Assembly: GCF_002272075.1 (NCBI RefSeq)
Contig: NZ_NPBJ01000021.1
Location: forward strand, 62,001-126,000
Direction: 5' to 3'
From: Terribacillus saccharophilus
GTDB taxonomy: Bacteria > Bacillota > Bacilli > Bacillales > Amphibacillaceae
Length of the DNA stretch: 64,000 bases
Positions 38,771 through 52,720 of the stretch are shown here, piece by piece; the stretch's first letter is position 1, and every line of letters starts with the position of its first letter. A model generated the notes under the pieces. The model searched no databases. It was not told where the DNA came from and saw nothing but the letters and a program-made list of their open reading frames with translations. A program made the position numbers and the translations under genes.

Positions 38771-39687
38771 GCTCTTACTCCAGCACTCACATGCAAGGTT
38801 TTCGTTTTTGTATCCATCGTTGCTTCTGTCCCGAGCGGCACCGTTATATTCGGATTGCAATGTCCGATCCGAAATCCTTTGAGGACTGGTTTTTCCAAGT
38901 CAGTCAGGTAATCAACAAGGACTTGATCAAAGGAGAGTGACGTTTCCGGATCCTTCGCGTCACAATCAGTGAAATCTCCGATAAGGATGCCTTCCGCCTG
39001 CTCCAGCTTTCCTGCATGCTTCAGCTGGTTCAGCATACTGTCAATTTTATATGGTGGTTCTGCAACATCTTCTAACAATAGAAGCTTGCCTTTTGTATCA
39101 ATTTCATCTGGTGTACCAAGCGTGCTCGTCAGCAAAGATAAGTTGCCTCCTACTAATGCTCCTGTAGCCTTGCCATGCACGATTGCCTCTAGCGGAGATA
39201 TAGCCGTTGTATAGATAACATCCTGCGGAATGAAAAACTGCTGCAGCAAATCATAACTCAGTTTGGCAAAATCAGATTCTCCCATGTCAGAAGCCACCAT
39301 AGGACCATGAAAAGTAATCAGCCCCGTCCGCTGCCGTATCGCTGTATGTAAATACGTTATATCACTGTATCCAAGCAGCACTTTCGGCTTTTGTTTGATT
39401 ACTTCATAATCGAGTAATTCGACTATTCGTCCAGAACCATAGCCTCCTCTGCTACATATGATTCCTTTTACTTCGTTATCTTTGAACATGTCGTTCAAGT
39501 CAGCAGCTCGATCAGTGTCCTTACCAGCAAGATAGCCATATTTATCAAACACATGCTTTCCTAGTTTCACGCGGAGACCTAATGATTCCACAATCTTGAT
39601 CCCCCGCTCGAGTTCCTCCCGTTTAATCGGTCCTGCTGGAGAAACAATCCCGATTGTATCTCCTTTTTTCCATACAGTTGCTTTCAC
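38767..39687 (-). CDS. ykfA: LD-carboxypeptidase (MccF/LdcA, S66 family)
   Basis: 306 residues. It has the nucleophile region GYSDITYLHTAI, SRGGYGSGRI near residue 80 and the late catalytic Glu/His parts (LLLEDVAEPPYKIDSML, FRIGHCNPN). It trims the terminal D-Ala from imported murein tetrapeptides. The start is GTG at 39687 with AGGAGG 8 nt upstream. It follows dppE after an ~80-nt gap containing a terminator-like hairpin. Confidence 0.93.
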   Translation of the reverse strand: MKATVWKKGDTIGIVSPAGPIKREELERGIKIVESLGLRVKLGKHVFDKYGYLAGKDTDRAADLNDMFKDNEVKGIICSRGGYGSGRIVELLDYEVIKQKPKVLLGYSDITYLHTAIRQRTGLITFHGPMVASDMGESDFAKLSYDLLQQFFIPQDVIYTTAISPLEAIVHGKATGALVGGNLSLLTSTLGTPDEIDTKGKLLLLEDVAEPPYKIDSMLNQLKHAGKLEQAEGILIGDFTDCDAKDPETSLSFDQVLVDYLTDLEKPVLKGFRIGHCNPNITVPLGTEATMDTKTKTLHVSAGVRA

Positions 39688-39737
39688 AAATATCTCCTCC
39701 TGCTCCTAGTCTATATGTATGGTATGACAGACAGAAA

Positions 39738-39759
39738 AGAAGTGGCTCTCACCACTTCT
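39738..39759 (-). terminator. Attenuator-like hairpin between dppE and ykfA
   Basis: AGAAGTGG / CCACTTCT stem with a 6-nt loop and TTTCTG after it on the minus strand, 12 nt past the dppE stop. Probably an inefficient terminator within the operon. Confidence 0.5.
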
Positions 39760-39770
39760 CCTCCTCTGCT

Positions 39771-41396
39771 TTATTCAATATCCGCCCATTTCAGCTCTAA
39801 GTAGCCGACTGGGTGCATGATGACATTCTTCACATTCGTCTTTTGCAAGTACACATGCTGATAGAAGTGAAGCGGTGCGATCGGCATTTCATCCATCAAG
39901 ATTTTCTCTGCTTCCATCAGCATCTCGTAACGCGTCGCCTCATCGCTTTGTGTTTTCGAGTCTGCAATCAGCTGATCGTATTCTTCATTGGACCAACCTG
40001 TACGGTTAGAAGAGGATTCAGTTGTAAAGCTCTCCAGGAAGTTAACCGGATCGCCATAATCCGCTAAGAAGGACCCGCGGAACAATTGGTAGACGAGCTT
40101 TGTTTGCTCTTCGCTGAATACACTGGACTCGACTGTCTGCAGTGTTACATCCACTCCTAGGTTTTCGGAAAGCATATTCTGCACGCCTTCTGCTAAGCGT
40201 TCATTTTCCGTATTTGTACCGTAAGTCAATGTCACAGCAGGCAGTTCATCCCAGCCTTCTTCCTGCATGCCTTCTTCGAGCAGTTTCTTCGCTTCGGCTG
40301 GATCATCTTGAATAAGATCGCCATTCTCTTCACGGAAATCGCCGCCATCCGGTGTTTCGAAGCCATATGGTACGAAGCCGCGAGCAGGCTGTTCGCCAAT
40401 ACCACGGACAAACTCGACGATATCATCACGATTCATTGCCATCGCAAATGCTTTACGGATCTTTTCATTCGTAAATGGTTCTTTCTGTACATTGAAGCGG
40501 AGGAATTGATCACCAGCCTGTACCTCGGTTACCAGTTCATCACTTTCCATCAGTTCCTTCGCATTATCTGCTGGGATGGAGGATCTGTCTAAGTCACCGC
40601 TCTGATACATTTGATACTCTGTATTCCTATCGGCAACCATTGCCCAGTTCACTTGATCAAGCTTCACAGTGTCAACGTCCCAATATTCCGGGTTCTTGAC
40701 CATAATTAGTTCTTTATCATGCGACCAGCTGTCGATTTTGAATGGACCGTTGCTCACATACGTGTCTGCTTCTGCGAACCATTCTGGATTTTCTTCTGCG
40801 ACTTTTTCATTGACCGGGAAGAAAGCAGGGTTAGTCAATAGGTTCAGGAAGTATCCTGTTGGTGCTGTAAGTGTCACCTTGAACGTCTTTTCGTCGACTG
40901 CTTCAATAGCAACATCGTCCGCACTGCCTTCTCCGCTGTTATACGCTTCGGCTCCTTCAATCACATATGCTAGGAATGCCGGCTGATAAGCCTGTTCCGG
41001 ATCAAGCATATGCTTCCATGCGTAGACAAAATCATTGGCTGTAACGTCATCACCATTGGACCACTTGGCATCATCTCGAAGATGGAACGTATACTCCTTG
41101 CCGTCCTCGCTGACATCCCAACTCTCTGCAATCGCTGCTTGTGGCTGGTGACTTTCATCAAGACGAGTCAGTCCTTCCATCAAGTTGTTGACCATAACCC
41201 AAGATACACTGTCAAAGCCTTCTGGCGGATCAAGGGATGTAGGCTCCTGTCCGTTATTAAGACGCAGGACTTTTTTGTCCTCCCCTTCCTCACCCCCGCC
41301 GCTTCCGCCGGCGCTGTTATTTGCAGTACATGCAGAAAGTAAAAGGACTAAAGCAGCAAGACAAGCAATCATAGATAATTTCCAGTTTCTTTTCAT
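39771..41396 (-). CDS. dppE: Dipeptide/oligopeptide ABC transporter substrate-binding lipoprotein
   Basis: 541 residues. Lipoprotein signal with lipobox LLLSAC (Cys22), then an SBP_bac_5 fold with LTRLDESHQPQAAIAESWDVSEDGKEYTFHLRDDAKWSNGDDVTANDFVYAWKHML-type blocks. In B. subtilis DppE binds murein tripeptides and dipeptides for the DppBCD permease. Acidic, Asn/Gly-rich linker after Cys. Well matched by its position between dppD and ykfA. Confidence 0.95.
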   Translation of the reverse strand: MKRNWKLSMIACLAALVLLLSACTANNSAGGSGGGEEGEDKKVLRLNNGQEPTSLDPPEGFDSVSWVMVNNLMEGLTRLDESHQPQAAIAESWDVSEDGKEYTFHLRDDAKWSNGDDVTANDFVYAWKHMLDPEQAYQPAFLAYVIEGAEAYNSGEGSADDVAIEAVDEKTFKVTLTAPTGYFLNLLTNPAFFPVNEKVAEENPEWFAEADTYVSNGPFKIDSWSHDKELIMVKNPEYWDVDTVKLDQVNWAMVADRNTEYQMYQSGDLDRSSIPADNAKELMESDELVTEVQAGDQFLRFNVQKEPFTNEKIRKAFAMAMNRDDIVEFVRGIGEQPARGFVPYGFETPDGGDFREENGDLIQDDPAEAKKLLEEGMQEEGWDELPAVTLTYGTNTENERLAEGVQNMLSENLGVDVTLQTVESSVFSEEQTKLVYQLFRGSFLADYGDPVNFLESFTTESSSNRTGWSNEEYDQLIADSKTQSDEATRYEMLMEAEKILMDEMPIAPLHFYQHVYLQKTNVKNVIMHPVGYLELKWADIE

Positions 41397-41420
41397 CTCT
41401 TTTCCCCCTTTAAAATTTGA

Positions 41421-42410
41421 TCAGACTGGCTGCCGTTTGGCACGTGCATCCTGCAGCCAGCATTCCACCTGATGTGAATCGGAAAGATAACTGGTGGCAG
41501 GATGTATATTTGCGCATACCTGCATCGCATGTGCACAGCGGGCAGTAAACGGACAGCCTTGCGGTGGTGCAAACAAATCCGGCGGTGTCCCTTCGATTGG
41601 CTGCAGAATATCTTCTTTCATATCGAGCCGCGGCACGGATTGCAGCAATCCGATCGTGTACGGATGCTGCGGACGATAAAAGATATCATCCTTATCGCCG
41701 GTTTCAATAATTTTTCCTCCATACATAACTGCGACACGATCCGCTACGCGGGCAACGACTCCAAGATCATGTGTGACAAGAATGATGGACACACCTGTTT
41801 TTTCTTGAATCTCTTTAAACAGCTCCATAATTTGCGCCTGGATGGTCACATCAAGTGCCGTCGTCGGTTCATCAGCTATGAGCAAATCCGGTTCACAGAT
41901 CAGCGCCATGGCAATGACTATACGCTGCCGCATACCGCCGCTGAATTGATGCGGATACTGCTTCAACCGGCTCTCCGGATTGGTTATACCGACAAGACGA
42001 AGCATTTCGATGGCCTTCTCCTTCGCTTTGCCAATGCTCACTGATGAGTGCTGCTTCAGCCCTTCTGTCAGTTGATCACCGACAGTCAAGGTCGGATTGA
42101 GCGCAGTCATTGGATCCTGGAAGATCATTGAAATGTCGACACCACGGATAGCGCGCATTTCCTTTTTAGATGTTTGTACAAGATCCTTGCCTTTGAAACG
42201 AATAGAACCTCGGACGATCTTACCTGACGGAGATGGGATAAGCTGCATGATACTGTTGCTCGTTACGCTTTTTCCGCTCCCCGATTCCCCAACAATCGCA
42301 AGTGTCTCTCCTTTGTTTAAATAAAGATTCACACCCCTGACAGCCTGGACAGTTCCGCCATATGTCGAGAAATGCACATGTAAGTCATCAATTTCAAGTA
42401 TCTTTTCCAT
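41421..42410 (-). CDS. dppD: Dipeptide ABC transporter ATP-binding protein
   Basis: 329 residues with Walker [13 protein letters not shown] (~36-47), signature FSGGMRQR and Walker [14 protein letters not shown], followed by the oligopeptide-transporter C-terminal domain with the four-Cys-type segment ending [14 protein letters not shown]. Energises DppBC. Only one ATPase gene is present (no dppF), as in B. subtilis dpp. Starts 4 nt after dppC ends. Confidence 0.95.
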   Translation of the reverse strand: MEKILEIDDLHVHFSTYGGTVQAVRGVNLYLNKGETLAIVGESGSGKSVTSNSIMQLIPSPSGKIVRGSIRFKGKDLVQTSKKEMRAIRGVDISMIFQDPMTALNPTLTVGDQLTEGLKQHSSVSIGKAKEKAIEMLRLVGITNPESRLKQYPHQFSGGMRQRIVIAMALICEPDLLIADEPTTALDVTIQAQIMELFKEIQEKTGVSIILVTHDLGVVARVADRVAVMYGGKIIETGDKDDIFYRPQHPYTIGLLQSVPRLDMKEDILQPIEGTPPDLFAPPQGCPFTARCAHAMQVCANIHPATSYLSDSHQVECWLQDARAKRQPV

Positions 42411-42414
42411 TCTG

Positions 42415-43368
42415 TCACCTCCTCAGCTTCGGATCGAATGCATCCCGTAAGCCATCACCCAGTACATTGAAGGCGAACATTGTTAAGCTAATGAACAATG
42501 CCGGGAAGAACAACAGCCACCAATCTCCAGAGAGAATTGCAGACAGACCATCATTAGCCATAGATCCCCAGCTCGCATTTGGTGCCTGTATACCAAGACC
42601 TAGAAAGCTAAGGAAAGCCTCTGCGAAGATTGCCGATGGTACAGTCAGCGTGATTTGCACGATAATCGGACCCATCGTATTCGGAAGTAAGTTCTTGCGG
42701 ATGATTCGACCGGTACTCGCTCCTAATGTTTTGGATGCAAGTACATATTCATGGTTGCGCAGCTGCATCACCTGACCGCGGACAATTCTGGCCATCCCGA
42801 TCCAGCCAGTGATGGTAAGGGCTACAATTATCGTGAACAGACTAGGTCCCATCACAACAAGCAGCAGAATAACTACTAGCAGATGCGGCAGCCCGTAAAG
42901 CACCTCGATGATACGCATCATAACACTGTCAGTACGTCCGCCCTTGTAGCCTGCGACACCGCCATAGATAATTCCGATAAAGAAATCGATCAAGGCAGCA
43001 GCTACTCCGACAAACAGCGAAACACGTGCTCCGTGCCAAAGGCGGGTGAATACATCACGTCCCAGATTATCGGTGCCGAACCAGTGTGCTGCAGATGGTG
43101 CCAGATTCTGATTCCGTAATGCGCCTTCTGAAATGGAATACGGCGAGAATATTGGAGCAAAGACGGCTGCTAGGATTAGGACGATTAAGAAGAATAATCC
43201 TGTTATAGCTAACCGGTTTTGCTTTAAACGCAGCCAGGCATCTTTGTAAAAAGACAAACTCGGACGGGCTACTTCTTCCGCTTTGTTCAGATCCTTCTCT
43301 ATCGGCTGGAACCAATCCTCCGGTATTTGCTGTCCTGTCGTATCAATTGGTCTATTATGATATTCCAT
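42415..43368 (-). CDS. dppC: Dipeptide ABC transporter permease DppC
   Basis: 317 residues. Cytoplasmic N-terminus, then about six transmembrane segments, with the EAA loop at EYVLASKTLGASTGRIIRKNLLPN. Pairs with DppB to form the membrane channel for peptides. Start codon lies one base after the dppB stop, indicating coupling. Confidence 0.94.
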   Translation of the reverse strand: MEYHNRPIDTTGQQIPEDWFQPIEKDLNKAEEVARPSLSFYKDAWLRLKQNRLAITGLFFLIVLILAAVFAPIFSPYSISEGALRNQNLAPSAAHWFGTDNLGRDVFTRLWHGARVSLFVGVAAALIDFFIGIIYGGVAGYKGGRTDSVMMRIIEVLYGLPHLLVVILLLVVMGPSLFTIIVALTITGWIGMARIVRGQVMQLRNHEYVLASKTLGASTGRIIRKNLLPNTMGPIIVQITLTVPSAIFAEAFLSFLGLGIQAPNASWGSMANDGLSAILSGDWWLLFFPALFISLTMFAFNVLGDGLRDAFDPKLRR

Positions 43369-43369
43369 A

Positions 43370-44305
43370 TCAGCTGCCTCCTTTTTTGTGCAGCTTGATT
43401 CTCGGATCTAAGATGCTGTAAACGATATCGACTAGGAAAAGCATGAAAATGAGAAAGGCACTGTAGAAAACGGTCGTTCCCATAATGACCGGATAATCAC
43501 GGTTATTGATACTTTCAACAAAATACTTTCCCATACCAGGTATGGCAAAAATACGTTCAATGACGAATGTACCTGTTAAAATGGCAGCAACCAATGTTCC
43601 GAGAATGGTCACTACCGGCATCAGCGCATTTCGCAAAGCATGCTTGATGACGATTTTGGCTGGAGACAGGCCTTTTGCCCGTGCGGTCTTAATATAATCC
43701 TGTGTCAGAACCTCGAGCATGCTGGATCTTGTTAAACGGGCAATGATCGCTGTAGGACCTGTCGCCAATGCAATAATCGGCATGATCATATGCATCGGTG
43801 AAGACCAAGTTGCTGCTGGCAGCAGCTGCAGATTCACAGCCAGCTGCTGAATTAGCAATGTTGCCAGAATGAAGTTCGGTATGGAGATACCTAATACGGC
43901 CAATGTCATCGCTATATAATCTATAATGCCGTTATGTTTCAAGGCAGCTAGGACACCTAATGTAATACCGGAAATAAGTGCGATTGTAATTGTCCACATG
44001 CCGAGCTCCGCTGATATCGGAAACCCGCGGCCTAGTAAATCATTCACTGTTTCAGTCGGCTGCTTGATGGACGGACCGAAATCAAAGGTTGCCAAGGATT
44101 TGAGCCAAATACCATATTGAACAATCATTGGCTCATCTAAATGGTAATGTGCCTTCAAGTTTTCCTGAACAGCTTCACTCGTGCTCCGGTCCTGTGTTGT
44201 GAACGGATTCCCTGGAATGCTGTGCATCAGGATAAATGTCAGTGTCGCGATAACGAATATGGTTGCTATCATAATTACAAAACGGCGAATCAGATATATC
44301 GCCAT
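43370..44305 (-). CDS. dppB: Dipeptide ABC transporter permease DppB
   Basis: 311 residues with about six transmembrane segments. N-terminal MAIYLIRRFVIMIATIFVIATLTFILMHSIPGNPF is the DppB/OppB family signature. The EAA loop is DYIKTARAKGLSPAKIVIKHALRNAL. Follows dppA by 12 nt. Confidence 0.95.
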   Translation of the reverse strand: MAIYLIRRFVIMIATIFVIATLTFILMHSIPGNPFTTQDRSTSEAVQENLKAHYHLDEPMIVQYGIWLKSLATFDFGPSIKQPTETVNDLLGRGFPISAELGMWTITIALISGITLGVLAALKHNGIIDYIAMTLAVLGISIPNFILATLLIQQLAVNLQLLPAATWSSPMHMIMPIIALATGPTAIIARLTRSSMLEVLTQDYIKTARAKGLSPAKIVIKHALRNALMPVVTILGTLVAAILTGTFVIERIFAIPGMGKYFVESINNRDYPVIMGTTVFYSAFLIFMLFLVDIVYSILDPRIKLHKKGGS

Positions 44306-44317
44306 AAGCTGTCACTC

Positions 44318-45142
44318 CTAACTGAAGGTCGTATGCATTGCCAGCTCTGTCATGACGAGCATGGCACGATACGCTTCGATGATGTCTTTGGCAGGAAAAG
44401 CGACTATGGTTGTACCCGGCTCCATATAGGTACCTGGCATCAAATGGGCCCATTCCGCTTGACCATAGTTGGTGAATTCGATTCGCAGGACAATTTTATC
44501 CGGTGGGACGAGCGGCTCAGCTATCGGCACTTTCTTCATCGCTTCTTCCACCTTTTCACGGAGAAGCTTATCTGCTTTCTTTGGTGTCAGCGTCAAGATA
44601 GCAGAACGGGATATTGTCTGTTTGACAGGTGCTGTTACTACTCCTGGGATAAGCCGCTCCGCTTCCAAACATGCTTGATCATCACCTGCAACCAGGAGGA
44701 CCGGCACACCATAATGACCAGCAACATATGCATTGAAACCCAGTTCTCCAATCGGCTCATCATTCAGGAAAAAGTTACGAACCCCATGAATCATGCTATG
44801 GGACATGACGCCGAACTGCCCTGCTCGTGCATGATATCCAGAAAACATTGCTCCAGAAAAGCTTGCATCCAGACTTTGCACCATTGAAAGCGGTTTCACT
44901 TCACCAGATATCAAAGAAGCCTCTTCATGTAATTCCTCTACCAATAGGTTATTCATTTTAGAATGGCTGTCGTTGACAAGAACATATTCTGCACCTGCAT
45001 CAATCGCTGCACCAATGATGCTATTCGTTTCTGCTGTCATAATCCGCCTTGCCCGTTCATAATTATGTTTTGAGCTGTCCACATATGTATAGTCCGGTAA
45101 ACCGACGATTCCTTCCATGTCTACCGATAGGTATAATTTCAT
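44318..45142 (-). CDS. dppA: D-aminopeptidase DppA (M55)
   Basis: 274 residues, exactly the B. subtilis DppA length. N-terminal MKLYLSVDMEGIVGL with the zinc-binding DxE, then VLVNDSHSKMNNL with Asp/His ligands, and HGVRNFFLNDEPIGELGFNAYVAGHYGVPV. A zinc D-specific aminopeptidase of the self-compartmentalising M55 family. ATG at 45142 is the family start; the longer frame to 45232 runs through the promoter. First gene of the dppABCDE-ykfABC operon. Confidence 0.95.
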   Translation of the reverse strand: MKLYLSVDMEGIVGLPDYTYVDSSKHNYERARRIMTAETNSIIGAAIDAGAEYVLVNDSHSKMNNLLVEELHEEASLISGEVKPLSMVQSLDASFSGAMFSGYHARAGQFGVMSHSMIHGVRNFFLNDEPIGELGFNAYVAGHYGVPVLLVAGDDQACLEAERLIPGVVTAPVKQTISRSAILTLTPKKADKLLREKVEEAMKKVPIAEPLVPPDKIVLRIEFTNYGQAEWAHLMPGTYMEPGTTIVAFPAKDIIEAYRAMLVMTELAMHTTFS

Positions 45143-45177
45143 CCTACCCCTCTCTTCCGAACTTTCTATATTAGTTG

Positions 45178-45199
45178 AATTTTCTAAATAATTATAGCA
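45178..45199 (-). promoter_or_regulatory. dpp operon promoter with CodY-like box
   Basis: Minus-strand extended -10 TGCTATAAT (45191-45199) with no good -35. Overlapping its downstream edge is ATTATTTAGAAAATT (45178-45192), 12/15 to the CodY consensus. CodY represses dpp in B. subtilis, and the location over the start site fits repression. Confidence 0.6.
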
Positions 45200-45268
45200 T
45201 AGCCATATACGCTTAGGAAGAATAATTACCAATTTGTAGGGAAGGTTTTCTTACAAAGACATAAAAAA

Positions 45269-45295
45269 ATAAGCCCCTTCTCACAAAGGGACTTA
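45269..45295 (-). terminator. Terminator of murAA
   Basis: ATAAG-CCCTT / AAGGG-CTTAT imperfect stem after the stop codon with a run of Ts on the minus strand. Confidence 0.8.
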
Positions 45296-45307
45296 TCCTT
45301 GATAGCC

Positions 45308-46615
45308 TTAATATGTTGATGTTTCTTCCATTGTAGCAGCTGCTTCTTCGAACACTTCATCATTAACGCGTTCGATGTCTGCACCTAGTTCTGCTAATTT
45401 ACCATGGAAATTCACATAGCCGCGATCCAAATGCTTAAGCTCAGTGACACGCGTATAACCATCTGCAATTAATCCTGCCAGAATTAGAGCTGCTCCAGCA
45501 CGCAAATCTGTTGCGGCTACTTCAGCGCCTTGCATGTTTGTTGGACCTTCCATGATGACACTGCGACCTTCGATTTTAATTTTTGCATTCATGCGGCGGA
45601 ATTCCTCCACATGCATGAAGCGATTCTCAAATACTGTTTCTGTAATTATGCTAGTGCCTTCTGCACATAGCATCAAAGCCATCATCTGTGACTGCATATC
45701 TGTCGGGAATCCTGGGTGTGGCAGTGTCTTAACATCTGTCGCTGTCAATTTGTCAGGACCGATAACGCGAATGCCATTTGCTTCTTCCTTGATGATGACA
45801 CCCATTTCTTCCATTTTGGCAGCTGCTGCACGGACATGCTCCATTTCGATGCCTTCAATCAGTACATCACCTTTCGTGATTGCGGCTGCAACCATGAAAG
45901 TACCAGCTTCGATACGGTCTGCAATCATAACATGCTCAGCGCCTGATAGTTCTTCGACACCTTCAATGCGGATTGTTTCTGTACCAGCGCCAACGATTTT
46001 CGCACCCATCGCATTCAGATAGTTTGCTAGATCAACAATCTCTGGCTCTTTCGCACAGTTTTCAAGAATAGTTGTTCCTTCAGCTAGTGCGGCTGCTGTG
46101 ATGATGTTCTCTGTTGCACCTACACTAGGTACATCCAGATATATTTTAGCGCCTTGCAGGCGTCCTTCAGTACGTAATTCTACAAAGCCGTTGCCGACCT
46201 GTACACTTGCTCCCATCGCTTCGAACCCTTTTAGGTGCTGATCGATTGGTCGGGAACCGATTGCACAGCCACCCGGCAGTGCCACTTTCGCATGACCAAA
46301 ACGTGCCAACAATGGACCTAAAACTAATACAGATGCACGCATCTTCCGAACATACTCGAAAGGCGCTTCTGTCGTCATCTGTTTTGTGGCATCGACAGTG
46401 ATTGTTCCATTGCTGAATACCACCTCAGCACCCATGCTGCGTAACACTTCATTGATGGTAAATACATCGGCTAAAGCCGGGACATTATGAATGACACTTT
46501 TTCCTTTACTTGCAACTATACTTGCTGCGATGACAGGCAGTACGGCATTTTTCGCACCTTCGACCTTGACAGATCCTTTAAGCTGCCTTCCACCACGGAC
46601 GATGATTTTTTCCAA
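45308..46615 (-). CDS. murAA: UDP-N-acetylglucosamine 1-carboxyvinyltransferase
   Basis: Transfers enolpyruvate from PEP to UDP-GlcNAc, the first committed step of peptidoglycan synthesis. 435 residues (B. subtilis MurAA 436). Lys22 in GAKNAVLP and Cys117 in [15 protein letters not shown], the residue fosfomycin alkylates, are present. The start is TTG at 46615 with GGAGGAG about 8 nt upstream. Downstream of ywmB as in B. subtilis, hence the MurAA rather than MurAB paralogue. Confidence 0.95.
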   Translation of the reverse strand: MEKIIVRGGRQLKGSVKVEGAKNAVLPVIAASIVASKGKSVIHNVPALADVFTINEVLRSMGAEVVFSNGTITVDATKQMTTEAPFEYVRKMRASVLVLGPLLARFGHAKVALPGGCAIGSRPIDQHLKGFEAMGASVQVGNGFVELRTEGRLQGAKIYLDVPSVGATENIITAAALAEGTTILENCAKEPEIVDLANYLNAMGAKIVGAGTETIRIEGVEELSGAEHVMIADRIEAGTFMVAAAITKGDVLIEGIEMEHVRAAAAKMEEMGVIIKEEANGIRVIGPDKLTATDVKTLPHPGFPTDMQSQMMALMLCAEGTSIITETVFENRFMHVEEFRRMNAKIKIEGRSVIMEGPTNMQGAEVAATDLRAGAALILAGLIADGYTRVTELKHLDRGYVNFHGKLAELGADIERVNDEVFEEAAATMEETSTY

Positions 46616-46648
46616 GTTACATTCTCCTCCGCGTCCAATTTCACTATA

Positions 46649-47356
46649 TTAATATTCAGTCGTTATGATAGGCGTTCCTACAGTTACGGTTGATTGCCCA
46701 TTCCCATCATGCAGCGCAAGCTGGATATTCATGTTGTCTGCTAAGGAACGGCTGGCTTTCAATTGTGTTGTATATCCTGTTGTCGTAGTGTAAACGTTAT
46801 CTTGCATATTCGTTAGTGGTTGAACATCTAATTTTTTCATGACATTCTGAAACAAAATACCACCGCTTATTTTATCACCGAAACCCGCTTTGAGACAAGC
46901 GAATTTTGACGCATTATATGTGAAAAATTGCGATTGAGCAGCAGATGTCAAGTCTTGGACAGATTGTTGTACCTTTTCTGTCCATTTTGACCCAGAAACA
47001 GTATAGATGAGTTCCGCCTGGTATTCCTTATCTGTAGGTACTACCAACAATATACGTTCGGCAATGGCATTTTGTTTATGGGGGGTATGTACCATAAATT
47101 TTGTAGCATTTTCCGTTTTTTCTTCTACAATAGTCCCCACGTTATTCAAATCCATCAACTTTCCCTCGATATCGTCCCGGGAAATTGTCTCCCGTATTGT
47201 GATTTCAAAGGACATAAGCTCGGCCCCTTCACTTTCCAATACATCATACATACGGTTTACATCTTTTGATACGTCAGCTTTTGCTGCCCCATAAGACTCT
47301 ATACTATTACCTAATAGCATAATGATAACTACGATTAATCCTAGATAATGTTTCAT
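46649..47356 (-). CDS. ywmB: YwmB family protein (secreted or membrane-anchored)
   Basis: 235 residues with an N-terminal hydrophobic signal (~4-24, ending near SYGA). The rest is alpha/beta without obvious catalytic residues and contains YTVSGSKWTEKV and FTYNASKFACLKAG. Matches YwmB (DUF1779) by position between ywzB and murAA and by size. ATG at 47356, with AGGGGAT upstream, gives the cleanest signal peptide. Function unknown; expression in B. subtilis is linked to sporulation. Confidence 0.82.
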   Translation of the reverse strand: MKHYLGLIVVIIMLLGNSIESYGAAKADVSKDVNRMYDVLESEGAELMSFEITIRETISRDDIEGKLMDLNNVGTIVEEKTENATKFMVHTPHKQNAIAERILLVVPTDKEYQAELIYTVSGSKWTEKVQQSVQDLTSAAQSQFFTYNASKFACLKAGFGDKISGGILFQNVMKKLDVQPLTNMQDNVYTTTTGYTTQLKASRSLADNMNIQLALHDGNGQSTVTVGTPIITTEY

Positions 47357-47433
47357 TTTCTTTATCCCCTGTCCGACCATTTTAGAAACAGTATGAACAG
47401 AGATGAAAAAGCTTATACATTTATGCTAGATTA

Positions 47434-47667
47434 CTAGAGTAGATACTGGAGCTGTTTGGTCCAGCTTACTAGTTGAAGGAATACGTTACTTACCGTTGTT
47501 CCAATAACTATCGTGAGGAAAATAAGCAGCATCCGGGCCTCGAATACTTTCCCTTTCTTTATTAATGCATCTACATTGACCCCCATCAATATACGCCAAG
47601 TAATTGCCATAAAAGCAATGTGGGAAACTATGCCCAGCATCGCATCCTGCCCTATTACCGAAAACAT
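47434..47667 (-). CDS. ywzB: DUF1146 membrane protein YwzB
   Basis: 77 residues with two hydrophobic segments (~10-27 and ~45-68) around the linker GVNVDALIKKGKVFEAR. Family DUF1146, found next to the atp operon in Bacillus. AAGGAG is 8 nt before the ATG at 47667. Function unknown. Confidence 0.82.
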   Translation of the reverse strand: MFSVIGQDAMLGIVSHIAFMAITWRILMGVNVDALIKKGKVFEARMLLIFLTIVIGTTVSNVFLQLVSWTKQLQYLL

Positions 47668-47827
47668 GATATACACTCCTTAACGGATACACAGGCAAAT
47701 GCGCGCTCTTTAGCCACATAATACCTTGTTATCCTAATTTCCGTACTATTAAACGCGTTTCCTTCAAATTATAACGGCATTTGCTAATCGCTGCCATTAT
47801 TATTGCCCAGGAAATGAAATAATAAAA

Positions 47828-47856
47828 AAACAGCATTCCTTGTCGGAATGCTGTTT
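47828..47856 (-). terminator. Terminator of the atp operon
   Basis: AAACAGCATTCC / GGAATGCTGTTT perfect stem with a T run on the minus strand, just after atpC. Confidence 0.9.
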
Positions 47857-47859
47857 TAA

Positions 47860-48276
<417 letters not shown>

Positions 48277-48302
48277 CTATCCTACTATTACATGATTGCT
48301 GC

Positions 48303-52159
<3,857 letters not shown>

Positions 52160-52171
52160 TCACCTCTATCC

Positions 52172-52717
52172 TTATTTGCTCACATTTACTAAATTACGTT
52201 CGATACGAGTCAGCTTGTTTTTGATGGAGCTGTCGTAGATTGTATTGCCAATCCGTACTTTCAAACCGCCTAGCAGTGTCGGATCAACCTTGTTATCAAT
52301 GGAAACAGTTTGTTTGCCTAGCCTTTTCGCAAATGTCTCTGCCACTGTCTGACGCTCTGCATCGGAAAGCTCACGGACAGAATAAACTGTCGCTTGTGCA
52401 GTTCCTTGCTTTTCGTCAAACATCGTTTGGAAAGCATCCGCTACTTGCGGGATACTGCTGATACGCCCAGCATCCAAAAGCAGTTTTAACGTATTGCGAA
52501 CTTCGATGCTTCCTGCAGCAAAGCTAGTTTCGATAAGTGCTTTCTTTTTATCCAAGCCAATCTTAGGCTCTGAGAGGAACCGGAGGAAAGCAGCATCGTT
52601 TTGTGCCACTTGCTTCGCTGTGTGCAATTCCGCTCGCACGGTTTCGACGATGTCGCGATTCTCTGCTACTTCGAACAGCGCTTCTGCGTATCGTTTTACA
52701 ATGGTCACATCACGCAT
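52172..52717 (-). CDS. atpH: ATP synthase F1 delta subunit
   Basis: 181 residues (OSCP homologue). N-terminal VTIVKRYAEALFEVAE helix bundle and C-terminal DPTLLGGLKVRIGNTIYDSSIKNKL. Links the peripheral stalk to F1. GGAG upstream of the ATG. Confidence 0.96.
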   Translation of the reverse strand: MRDVTIVKRYAEALFEVAENRDIVETVRAELHTAKQVAQNDAAFLRFLSEPKIGLDKKKALIETSFAAGSIEVRNTLKLLLDAGRISSIPQVADAFQTMFDEKQGTAQATVYSVRELSDAERQTVAETFAKRLGKQTVSIDNKVDPTLLGGLKVRIGNTIYDSSIKNKLTRIERNLVNVSK

Positions 52718-52720
52718 AGC

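Noticed and set aside
44141-44887. Long plus-strand frame (248 residues) opposite dppB/dppA
   Set aside because: Shadow frame with abnormal Cys/His/Arg content; both genes on the other strand are clear.
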